Source of the DNA: Lateolabrax maculatus
Lineage: Eukaryota; Chordata; Actinopteri; Acropomatiformes; Lateolabracidae
Length of the DNA: 64,000 bases
Assembly (NCBI GenBank): GCA_031216445.1
Contig: CM062201.1
Location: forward strand, 1,395,001-1,459,000
Direction: 5' to 3'
The translations under genes were made by a program, and so were the position numbers. This document shows positions 25,738 to 36,600 of the stretch, piece by piece (positions within the stretch are counted from its first letter, which is position 1; each line of letters opens with the position of its first letter). The notes beneath the pieces are model-generated. The model was not told the DNA's origin and made no database searches. It saw nothing but the letters and a program-made list of their open reading frames with translations.

Positions 25738-26815
25738 CTACGCCAGGATCCTGTTTGTGGATTTCAGCTCTGCCTTCAACACCATCATCCCGGCTCTGCT
25801 GCAGGACAAGCTCTCCCAGCTGAGCGTGCCTGACTCCACCTGCAGGTGGATCACAGACTTCCTGTCCGACAGGAGGCAGCACGTGAAGCTGGGGAAACGT
25901 GTCTCTGACTCCCGGACCATCAGCACCGGTTCCCCTCAAGGCTGCGTTCTTTCCCCTCTACTCTTCTCCCTGTACACCAACAGCTGCACCTCCAGTCACC
26001 AGTCTGTCAAGCTCCTGAAGTTTGCGGACGACACCACCCTCATCGGACTCATCTCTGGTGGGGATAAGTCTGCCTACAGGTGGGAGATTGACCATCTGGT
26101 GACCTGGTGCAGCCAGAACAACTTGGAGCTCAATGCTCTCAAGACAGTGGAGATGGTTGTGGACTACAGAAAGGACCCAGCCCCACTCACCCCCATCACC
26201 CTGAGAGACTCCCCAGTCAACACTGTGGAGTCCGTCCGCTTCCTGGGCTCCATCATCTCCCAGGACCTCAAGTAGGAGCTGAACATCAGCTTCATCACTA
26301 AGAAAGCACAGCAAAGGATGTACTTTCTGCGGCAGCTGAAGAAATTCAACCTGCCAAAGACGATGTTGGTGCACTTTTACACTGCCATCATCGAGTCCAT
26401 CCTCACCTCCTCCATCACCGTCTGGTACGCTGCTGCTACTGCCAAGGACAATGGCAGACTGCAGCGCATCATTCGCTCCGCAGAGAGGGTGATTGGCTGC
26501 AATCTACCATCTCTCCAGGACCTGTACACCTCCAGGACCCGGAGGCGTGCAGGGAAGATTGTGGCCGACCCCTCCCACCCTGGACACAAACTGTTCGAGA
26601 CTCTCCCCTCTGGCAAGTGGCTGTGGTCCATCAGGACCAAAACCTCTCGCCACAAGAACAGTTTCTTCCCGTCTGCAGTTGGCCTGATCAACAAGGCCCG
26701 GGACCCCCACTGACACGGACCCTTATCCCCTCCCCAAATAGACACTACGCGTTACATTAACACACAGACCCCCGGCGAAATGCGTTACATTAACGCACAC
26801 TCGTGGACTTTTAGT
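25738..26815 (+). mobile_element. Segment of a Rex1/CR1-like LINE embedded in the L2-like LINE
   Basis: Translates to LFVDFSSAFNTIIPALLQDK, TGSPQGCVLSPLLFSLYT, LLKFADDTTLIGLISG (catalytic FADD intact), VDYRKDP, then a single in-frame TAG at about 26273, and on through KKAQQRMYFLRQL, SILTSSITVWYA and HPGHKLFETLPSGKW to a stop near 26713. It is colinear and nearly open, so it is younger than the surrounding remnants. The left edge begins inside the reverse transcriptase domain, with no 5' part. Confidence 0.8.
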
Positions 26816-27248
26816 ACTTTAAAAGACTGCCGGAGGATTTCCCATGATGCACTGAGCTTCTCTCTCCTCCTCTCTCTCTCTCTATCCGTACGCATTCCTA
26901 TCCCACTAATACATGTTACTAACTCCACTTCTTCCCGGTAGTTCTTGTGCTTTCTGTGCTTTTTCGTCTTATCACTTTCTGCAGGTATTTCTGCCTCTAG
27001 AGCTGTAGAGTCTGGATCTGTGTTTGCTGGCCGTCTATTGCCCCCATGTTCCTCCACACTCACTGCTGCAGTTGTTATTATAATAAGTCTGATCTGTTGT
27101 CTGTCCTCCTGCTCTCTCCTCCCCTTTCAACCCAACTCGGTCGCAGATGGCCGTCCACCCAGAGGCTGGTTCTGCTCAAGGTTTCTACCTGTTAAAAAGG
27201 GAGTTTTTCCTCACCACTGTCACTAAGTGCTTGCTCATGGTGGGAACT

Positions 27249-27666
27249 TGAAGAAGAATACACATCGGGGCCCTTCAATACACATTGGGGCCCTCTCCAG
27301 ACTTGTTAATTGACTATGTTTGGAGCCCCCCTTGATCCCCCTTCAGACTGATCAAGAATATACATTGGGGCTCCCCCACAGACCAGGAGCCACTTCCCCT
27401 CTGCCACTCTTGACCCTTTGATCTTATCAACTAGGTGTCCCCTGCAAGTCCGATAGCAAATGTCCCCTTCCTACCTTTTGTTTCCCACGTTCTTACGTCA
27501 CTGCTTTGTTCTTACTGTATAAAACTGTATCTCTGTCTTGACTCTTGGTCCATTCACCGACTCAGATCCACTCTGTGTCTGTCAGTGCACCAGTGTGCTG
27601 GCATGCTTGAATAAACTCACATCACCACAGCAAACCTCTAACCTGGACTTGGATTTTTCCTCAACA
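27249..27666 (+). mobile_element. Solo LTR of an endogenous retrovirus or LTR retrotransposon
   Basis: A 418-bp block starts with TG and ends with CA (TGAAGAAG...CTCAACA). It is flanked by the 4-bp direct repeat AACT at 27245-27248 and 27667-27670. Inside are a TATA box (TATAAAA, 27518-27524) and a polyadenylation signal (AATAAA, 27610-27615) at the spacing expected of U3, R and U5. The uninterrupted target sequence, GGGAACTGTTGGGTC, is visible in related repeat copies. No internal coding sequence is present, so it is a recombination remnant. Family is not determined. Confidence 0.75.
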
Positions 27667-28225
27667 AACTGTTGGGTCTCGGTAAATAATATTTAATAGA
27701 GTATGGTCTAGACCTGCTCTATGTGAAAAGCGTCTTGAGATAACTTTTGTTATCTTTTGAATTGGCGCTATACAAATAAAATTGACTTAACTTGACTTGA
27801 CTGAGTGGCAGAGACAGGAGGTTGGTGTCAGAGGAGGGGAGGCTATAGGATGGAGTGTGGTGGTGGAGCAGGTCAGTCAGATAGGAGGGGGCCTGATTAT
27901 GGAGGGCTATGTGATTTAGGAGAAGGACTTTGTATTGGATCCGTTGTGGGACAGAGAGCCAGTGGAGGTTCTGGAGAACAGGGGTGATGTGATCACAGGA
28001 GCGGGAGTGGCTGAGCAAGCGAGCAGCATAGTTCTGGATGTACTGGAATTTATTTAGGACTTTGGATGATGTGCCAAGTAGAATACTGCTGCAGTAGTCG
28101 ATTCTGGAGGTGATGAAGGCATGGATCAGAGTCTCAGCAGCAGATGAGGAGAGTGATGGGCGGAGACGGGCTATGTTTTTTAGGTGGAAATACAAATAAT
28201 ATCCTTTTTGATTTGTGACTCTTAT

Positions 28226-28945
28226 ATCAAGTCAAGTCAAGTCAATTTTATTTGTATAGCGCCAAATCATAACAAAAGTTATCTCAAGACGCTTTCACAT
28301 AGAGTAGGTCTAGACCATACTCTTTAAAATATTATTTACAGAGACCCAACAGTTCCCACCATGAGCAAGCACTTGGCGACAGTGGCGAGGAAAAACTCCC
28401 TTTTAACAGGTAGAAACCTCGAGCAGAACCAGCTCTAGGTGGGCGGCCATCTGCATCGACCGAGTTGGGTTGAAAGGGGAGGAGAGAGGGGGAGAGGGGA
28501 GACAGAACAGGAGGAGAGACAACAAATCAGACTAATAATAATAACAACTGCAGCAGTGAGTGTGGAGCAGGAACATGGGGGCAGTAGACGGCCGGCAATC
28601 ACAGATCCAGACTCTACAGCTCCAGGGGCGAAATACCTGCAGAAAGTGAGAAGGCGAAAAAACACAGAAAGCACAAGGACTACCAGGAAGAAATGGAGTT
28701 GGTAGCCTGTATTAGTGGGATAGGAATGCGTACAGATAGAGAGGGAGAGGAGGAGAGAGAAGCTCAGTGCGTCCTAGGAAGTCCCCCAGCAGTCTTAAGC
28801 CTATAACAGCATAACTAAGGGATGGTTCAGGACTCACCTGAGCCAGCCCTAACTATAGGCTTTATCAAAAAGGAACGTTTTTAGCATACTCTTAAACGAA
28901 GAGAGAGTGTCTGCCTCCCGAACCCAAATTGGGAGCTGATGCACT
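28226..28945 (-). mobile_element. L2-like LINE 3' end, minus strand
   Basis: Starts with the tail (GTCAA)n on the plus strand, then TTTATTTGTATAGCGCCAAATC and the same purine-rich region as the plus-strand copies at 20833 and 25018, in reverse. It adjoins the broken coding edge of the minus-strand LINE at about 28205. Confidence 0.75.
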
Positions 28946-29199
28946 GTAATGCTGTTGCAATGACCATCATCTCAACTGTGTAAACGGACACAATGATCTG
29001 ATGTTCTCCTTTTAACAGAAACTTGTAAATTTTATATTTTGTGAACTTGTTCTGCTATGATTTACAGGGTTTATAGCTGTATTACCGCCATCTACTGGAT
29101 ATAGGCCTATCTTATCAAAAAAACGTTTTCCAACTGACCATTGGGGAGCCAAGTTGATCACAAACAGAGCTTATGCTTTTGTGTATGTCATTTGTATTG

Positions 29200-29610
29200 T
29201 TATTTTCAATGTTGAGTGTGTGTTTCAGAAAAAGGAAACAATATAACCAGTTCATAATAATATGCAATATAAGGTGACTTCAGTTTGACCATCACTGAAG
29301 TCACTGAAGTCATGGAAGTGATGTATGTCAGGTGCGAGAGCCAGTGCAGAGAAGCTAATATTGGAGATATATGTTCCTTCTTGCGAGTTCCTGTGAGTAC
29401 ATGTGCAGCAGCATTCTGCATCAGCTGGAGAGTCTTAAGAGACTTATTGGGGCAGCCTGATGATAATGAATTGCAATAATCCAGCCTAGAAGTAACAAAT
29501 GCATGGACTAGTTTGTCTGAATTTTTTTGAGACAGGATGTGCCTGACTTTTACAATGTTACGTAGGTGAAAAAGGCAGTCCTTGAAGTCTGTTTTATGTG
29601 GGAGTTAAAG
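29200..29610 (-). mobile_element. L2-like LINE reverse transcriptase C-terminal remnant
   Basis: Minus-strand frames give FHLRNIVKVRHILSQ, KLVHAFVTSRLDYCNS and MQNAAAHVLTGTRKKEHISP followed by ILASLHWL, the standard order of the end of L2-like proteins, with frame breaks. The rest of the element is absent. Confidence 0.7.
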
Positions 29611-29614
29611 AACA

Positions 29615-30697
29615 TATCATGATCAAAGACACTGTAAGCATCCTTACAGTTGGAACAGAAAATTTCCAACTTGAATATTCCTGGAATTTTGCAACCTTAT
29701 TCAAGCTCCAAAAACACTGGATCCTACATTTCCCATAATGCAGGCAGCAGCATAATTTCGTTAGACCCTCCATGCCAGGTAAATGCCGAAGTCTTTCAAA
29801 ACCATGCTCCTATTTGTAATGTGGGCTTTCTGTTAAAAATGTGTAGTATCAATGTGCATTTTCTCAGACCAGACAAAGCTCTTCCAGAACCACTGAAGAT
29901 ACAGACACTAAGTGAGTGAGTGGAGTTCCCCTTTAAACCCTGCTGCAGGTAGCATTATAATTCTTGCCAATACTGTCTTCGTAAGAGTACATTTTTTTTT
30001 TATTTATCAATAAAAATAAGGCCACTTCTTTATTGCATTAGTTGTGCTACTTGTAGTATGTCACAGAGGACAGAGATGAATCAGAAATCCTGGAAGATCC
30101 CAACCAGCGCCCAAGAATCGGCTGATTCCAACCAGCGATATCAACTGTTCAGCGCCTTCCGGTCATGAGGGTCTCTTTATACATCCATGGTCATGAGACT
30201 TGAGACAAGAGTCTTGTTTGGTGCATGCTGGGAAGTGTATTTCTAGGTTGCGCATTTCCTATTTGTTCTCTACGACATTAAGTCGAGATGAAACTCCACC
30301 TCCCAGACACAGCTGCTCTATTCCCCTATTACTTCATTTCCACACTGAACAAGACACACAAACGTCAGATTTGTTACGTTTGTAACAGATAGTCCCGGTC
30401 AGGGAATGCAAAACAAATCTTTCAGTATATCAGAAGCTTATTTGTAGCAAGGCGCTTCAAGTGCACAGGAGAATTACAATGGATTTTGTCAGCCCTGCTA
30501 ATTAAGTGGCTGTTCGTAGCTAGTTCCTAAGTTAGCTAACAGAAGATGGAAGCTAGTTCTCTAGCCTGCTTTCATCCATGGGAAACCCACACTAATACTA
30601 GTTAACTTGTTGTTAATGAAAAATAACCCCGGCTAGCATCAGATACTCTACTATTATCCTGTCTATTAGCTAGTGTATCTTCAGAAATAAATCAGCG
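29615..30697. other. Upstream flank of ccdc22
   Basis: Contains no recognised gene. The last few hundred bases are expected to hold the ccdc22 promoter and 5' UTR; no TATA box is obvious close to the start. Confidence 0.4.
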
Positions 30698-33600
30698 ATG
30701 GAAGAAGTTGACAACATTTTGATTCACGCCCTCAAACAAGTCGGCACGTAAGTATCTACAGCGTTTTATTAATTTACAGTAATGCAAACTTAACCATACG
30801 TTATTGCAATGATTGATGGCTGACTAATGTTCAGTTTCGTGGTCATCGCTGTCAAAAACATTCATATAGTGAACGTCAGCAGCAGCTAAGGCAGCCCATC
30901 ATATGATCAGAGACGTAACGTTATGTGCGTTATTTTAGGCAAAGTTGTGAACTTGCACTGGATACGATGTAATTAACGTTAGTTCTGTAATTGACAGTAC
31001 CTTAACATTTGCTTTGTGACCCATAGAGAGGTGAGTGAGGAGATTGATAGTGTCAAACAGTTCAGCAGTGAGCTGATTGTGGAGGCGGTGGTAAGATGTG
31101 TTCGGGTGATCGATCCAGGCCTGGGTAGCGCGCTGCCCACCTCCCTTCCTCCAGGCATGTCTGCCCGGTTCAGAGTGGGAATGAGCCTGGCACAGGCCTG
31201 TCAGGTAAGAGCCTTCTTATGGTCCAAACTTATTTATGATGAATGGAGTTAATCAGTTTCTCTGGTCAGTGTATGAATCTAAACAATAAAGGTGCCAGTG
31301 CACTGAAGCAGCAGCCGCACTGCGTGTGAATAACAATCAATAACAGTACATGTTCTTAATATTTGAAAGTTTAATGTACAATATGTGGTTAACAAACTTT
31401 CTACGTAGTTTTCCATTGTACACATATAGATTTTTGTGTGTAGACTTCAACCAAAGCAGTCGACATTATGTCATTAATTGGCCTAAGGAGGAATTACAGT
31501 GAGGAAGACTGTAACTGGCAAGGCCATAATGATTGTTGTCTTTGGGAACAGTAGTTCCCAAAAAACTTAATAGGTTGTTCCATTTACAGCTGTAAATGAC
31601 AACAGAGCAAATTCAAATTCTGAGCAAACTACATCCACAGAGGAAGACCATAAAATGTGGTTGAGTGCCTCCCTTGGTTTCTTCACTCAAATTGTCAAGA
31701 GTCAGGTTGATTCGTGCAAACTTGAGTAGGACTCAACTTTGAGAGCAGAGTTAACCTGTGAGATTTAGGATGCCAAGCAGAAACTCTCTTAGACGTGTTG
31801 GTAGCTTTATGCTATGGCTGCTTACCTCTGTACACCTCTCCCTGTGTTTTGTTTCTCACTCGCAGCTGCCTGTGCAACTCTCGGTTGTTGAATATATTTT
31901 CAAAGACTTATATATTGTAATATCTGCACGTGTAAAATAATGTCATTTGCTCGTGAGTATGTTTTATCGTGCTTGTCACAGGTGACATAAATTTGAAGCC
32001 ATCATTTTCACCACTGTTTCGTTACTTAGTCCATGACCTGTGCATGCTGACGTTCACCAGGAAATAGCGGTGGGCAATTAATAATACATTATTTTATAGA
32101 GCTTTTCTAAAAGCACAAGGACACTTAATTAGAAGTACAGATAGTTGTGGGCAAAATTCAGATGTACCTGCCTGAGTACCTGGTCAATTGAAGCACTGCC
32201 TGTAGTTTCCCAGTAGTATTCCTAATATGTGAAACTGTTTGTTTCCAGGACATTGGTTATAAAGGAGAGATAGGCTACCAGACTTTTCTGTACAGCACCG
32301 AGCCAGAGATCCGCTCCTTGCTCATGTTCTTGGTGGAGAAGCTGCCCAGAGAAAGTGCACAGGCCTCAGACCAGCCAACAGGTATAGAGAACACCAGTCT
32401 GTGTATGTCATCCATACAGAGTCATATCGCCTCTCCTCAGAGATAAAGAAACAGGCATTGTTACATTGTTACATGAGCTGTTATTTGTGTCATAGCCTTT
32501 GCTACTATAATCTTGGCATAATTTTACACTTTTGCACTGATGATTACATAGAGTAATAGAAATCAAGCACCATCAAAAATACCTACAAGTAAACTCTATG
32601 GTGTTTCGACTTAACTGTAGTTTTGAAAACATATCATAATCCTGAAGTAAAATTTGATCCCACCTTACCCAAACAAAGATGGCAGCTACACAATTGAGGA
32701 GTGTTTGTACTACCTCTATCCTACACACTTTGCATATATATGCTACAGTTTTCTGAGATAGATTTTGATTGCTAATTTATTATATGTGACATACTGATCA
32801 TTGGTAAAAATAGATTTTGAGGGATTTTGAGGGCAGGTTTAAAAGAAAATATTGTATCATGACAGGAACAGATTAAGAAACAGTAACACATTCCTACAGG
32901 AAGGAGGAAATGCTGTTGTTATTTCTTCGGATGATGTTGGCATGACAAGGCATTTTGTTATTGTGTACCGCTTAGTAAATTATTCATCCTAAGCTATCTT
33001 CTCTTCCTGCAGGTAAATCGGTGGTCCTCCAGAGAGGCATTGCTGCTGCAATCAAAGCCCAACTGGCCGTGCCCTGGCTGCCTCCAAATTGCAGACTGCC
33101 ACTGCACAGTGAAACACAAGTAAACTCTCTAAAAAACTTTAATGCATGGAGATGCCTCAAGGTGATCAGCGGGATCGGGAGGGTGGCCGATACAGACATA
33201 TTAAGACTGTCTTCATGAAGCCTGATCCATCTTATAACGTCTGTTTATTTACCCAGTAAAGCTGCGTTCAAAATGACCAGTGGTGTTCTGTAGATAGATT
33301 ACTTTATTCATCCCCGAAGGGAAATTAAGTATACAGCAGGCAGCAGTTTGAGGCAGTGATATGATGGAGTTTGGCAGTGAGGGAGGGCTAGCACAATTCT
33401 GACCAGGGCCAGAGTAACTTTGTTTTTGTAAAAACCAAAAACAATTTACATCAGTTTCAGTGGTGTTTTTCAACCTTTGAACTAAATCATAAGTACAAAA
33501 GATGAACAAACTGTTTGAAAATATCTGCTTTTTTGAAGGAAAGAAAAATCCACAGTGTCGACAGCTGAGGCTCATGGGTATCGTAGTATAAACAGTCATC

Positions 33601-36600
33601 TGCCATACCAAATGGATAGCAAAAATGATGTGATGTAGGTTATATTTTCTTCATGCAAAGCTATTCACCTGTCAAACATAGTGTATCTGAATCTCTTAAA
33701 CTCATTTCAATGCAGGGTTACTGTAGGAAACTGTACTGTAAGAAAACTCACACAAAATGTAGTTAAATTAAACATTGGTTTTAACTCTATCAGCAGATTA
33801 TCAGTAGGAAAGGACTTCAATCTGGACATTCCTAGTGCTAATTAAATGATTGTGTCTTGATTGTGACTTTCATTGCATGTTATTTCTGGGTTCCAACTTT
33901 TTTCCTATTTAGAGTCCAGGAGCATTGCACAGCTTCCACGTCCAGCCCCTCAGTTTACCACACTGCACTAAAGGTCCAGAAAAGAAGCAGCTAAAAGGTA
34001 GGCCTCTTACTGCACATATCAGGGGCCTCATCTACAAAACTGTGGTTAGGATTCACATGCAAAGGTTGCTAACGGATGAAACACAGAAAGTGCTTACGCA
34101 CAAAATATTCTGATTTTAAACAGTGAAATCACGTTGAACTTGAAATATGCCGCACCTTTGCCAGCTTCATGTAACGCCCATTGTTGCCTTTAAATAGTCA
34201 ATGAAATGCCCCTAATTAGTATTCATTCATACTGACTGCAGGAAGACGATCATGGCAAATGCCAGAGGCTAAAAAAAGAGAAATTACACACAGGTGAAAT
34301 CAAGTTTTTGTTGGGGAGGTTGAAACAAGAAAAAATATGTTGTTTGGTGGACACAGTTTGGGTATTACAAATGCAAAGAAGTAGTCCGACATAAAAGTGG
34401 ACGCCACAGAGCGCATGTGTTTGTCACTGGCAGGGGAAATGGGACACCAGTGGTCACCTACTTTGATTAAAAACTGGCCGGAATTGAGTAGAGTGGAGTA
34501 GTGATGGAATCATAAATATTAATTTTTTATGCACTCAGGGAGTATCAATCAAACAGGTGTTTGCTTATTCATTGGAAGACAAAGAATTTGAAGAAGAATA
34601 AATGTATCTGTTTTTGAAAACAAACTCTTCATATATGATATGTGAGAGGTAATATTTCGATTTATTGCACACAATGGTATCAATTTCATATCATTTCCTG
34701 CATTTCATCTTTCTGCAGTTTCTCACTTTTCCAGTTTCCCAAATCCCAAGTTTGTTTAGAAAGTGGCGTATGCCTTCTTTTGTGTGTACGCAATGTTTAT
34801 ATATGAGGCCCCTGGTGAGTTTCCTGTTTTACAATGGTCCTTCAGAGTTTTCTTGTCATTATTTTGTCTTTCTGAAAGCAAAAAATGTCCCAAAAAATGT
34901 GATGGAAGTTATCTGTAATAATTTAGTTTGTGGAATTCAATACAATATAAGTTTCACTGAATGGAAAAGTTCTTCAAAGGTTTTAATGCAGAATGTTCTC
35001 TTATGAGGCTAATTGTGAGCTGATGGCTTGAAAAAAAGAGTCCGCTGTTTTTGTGAAAATTATGCAAGGAGAAGGCAAAGCTTTGACGAATAAGGTGGTT
35101 GTATCATGTGTTAAGTTTTCCATAAGGTTTCTGGTGAAATCACTGTGAAGAAAAATGTGTGTGTGTACGCTGTGATTTCAGAAGTGAAGGACTACCAGCG
35201 AGACATTCTTCTTCCTGTGACCGCCCAGCCATACCATCATGCCTCTGTGGTTGCATCCATCCTGGAGCAGCACACAGCTGAGCTGAGCGCTGCTCAGGAG
35301 TGGGAATATGAGTGGAACAGTCAGGGTCTCCTGTCCCGCCTCACAACACAGGCAAATCACTGATCTTACTTTTGATTTTAAGGATCAAAATCTTGACACC
35401 CCTAAAATACAGATACTATATGTTATATAACAAACCAGCCCATGTTAAATTTGTTTGTCTGTGGTTTAACAGGAGTATCGCTTCAAGAAACTAACCCGGC
35501 TACGTAAACGCATCGAGGAACAGCTGCGTTCTGCTGCAATGCCCTCCCCTGAAAGTGCCTTTGGTGGTTCTTGCTCCACCTCTGACTTGTCTGAGCTACT
35601 GCAGGCCTTCAGAGGCTCCACGTCCTCTGACCACATCCTAACTAAGGGCACCCACTTCACCCACACACAGAAGTTCACCTTCACACAGGTGAGGACCAGT
35701 TCACCAGCTGAACGAACACAGCATGGTTTAAAACAGTAACAGTTTAATACTGTTTGTGTGTGTGCGTGTGTGCGTGCGTGTGTGCGTGCGCGTGTGTGTG
35801 TGTGTGTGTCCTCCAGGAAGCGGCAGCACTAACCAGCTCCATCCCCACTGGGAACCAGTCAGAGAGTGATTTCCAGCTCTGTCAGCAGGAGGAGATGGCT
35901 TCACTCCAGCAGCAGTTCAAGCACCTCTGCAGTGATGTCGACCAGCTAGCAGCTGACATGAAGCACATGAGTGTCACTAGTACACAGGTTACCCACACAC
36001 ACACACCTCAGCTGAACCTAATGGACTATTGACATAGTGTAGAAGTTATTTACTTGCTTGCTGTTCTATATGGTGAATTTGCTCTTCTAAACCAGCACAT
36101 GTTTGAGTTTGGAATTGTTTTTAGAAGACTGAGATGCTTCTGTTATGTTTTAGACACCTTGAATTGGATTCTGGCTTCCAACTGTGAATCTGCACATGCA
36201 TGCAAACATACCTGCTTACAAAAAGAGGCAGGACAAACACTTGTTAACTTGTTTGTCAAGTTGTGGTTATCTTAAATGTCTGGGTTGCTGCATAATTATT
36301 TAGCTCAAAAGTGAACTTGAATCAGAAGAAAACTGTGTTCATATTATTACATATTATATACTCTCTTAAAGAAAAGTTAACACTGATGTATTTGGAGTAA
36401 TATTGACTAGATGTGGGCTTCCATGATAGCAGGCACAAAAAGAGCAAAATGAACACAAATGCATGATTATTGTTTCACATGTGTGATGTTTTTTGGTGTA
36501 GGTGTTGGATGAGTTGAAGCAAAGAGAACTGGGAAACTGGGAAAAAGAGGAGAAAAAGCAAGTTAAGAAGAAAACAATTGACCTTTTGCCAGATGCAGAC

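Larger units (their letters stand above)
25018..27799 (+). mobile_element. L2-like LINE with two foreign blocks inside
   Basis: 5'-truncated plus-strand LINE. The frame at 25038-25478 reads YLSDRFQFVHVNDESSVHTK, then VPQGSVLGPLLF and HCYADDTQLYL with the catalytic YADD intact, before it breaks. The coding tail runs to ACGTTCCTTTT at about 25737. A segment of another LINE fills 25738-26815. The untranslated tail resumes at AGACTGCCGGAGGATTTCC (about 26826), is broken again by a solo LTR (27249-27666), and ends in a (TTGAC)n-like tail at 27779-27799. Confidence 0.75.
24755..28205 (-). mobile_element. Minus-strand LINE split by later insertions
   Basis: Two parts of one minus-strand LINE. The 3' end (24755-25017) has an ATT-rich tail reading TTTATTTATAGAGCACCTTTCA on the plus strand. 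The coding part (about 27795-28205) translates on the minus strand to HLKNIARLRPSLSSSAAETLIHAF..., cited here as NIARLRPSLSSS, TSRIDYCSSILLGTSS and LNKFQYIQNYAARLLSHSRS, typical of the end of an L2-like reverse transcriptase protein. The 25018-27799 block is a plus-strand insertion between them. That the two parts were once joined is inferred from orientation and from the usual order of these blocks in fish LINEs. Confidence 0.6.
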
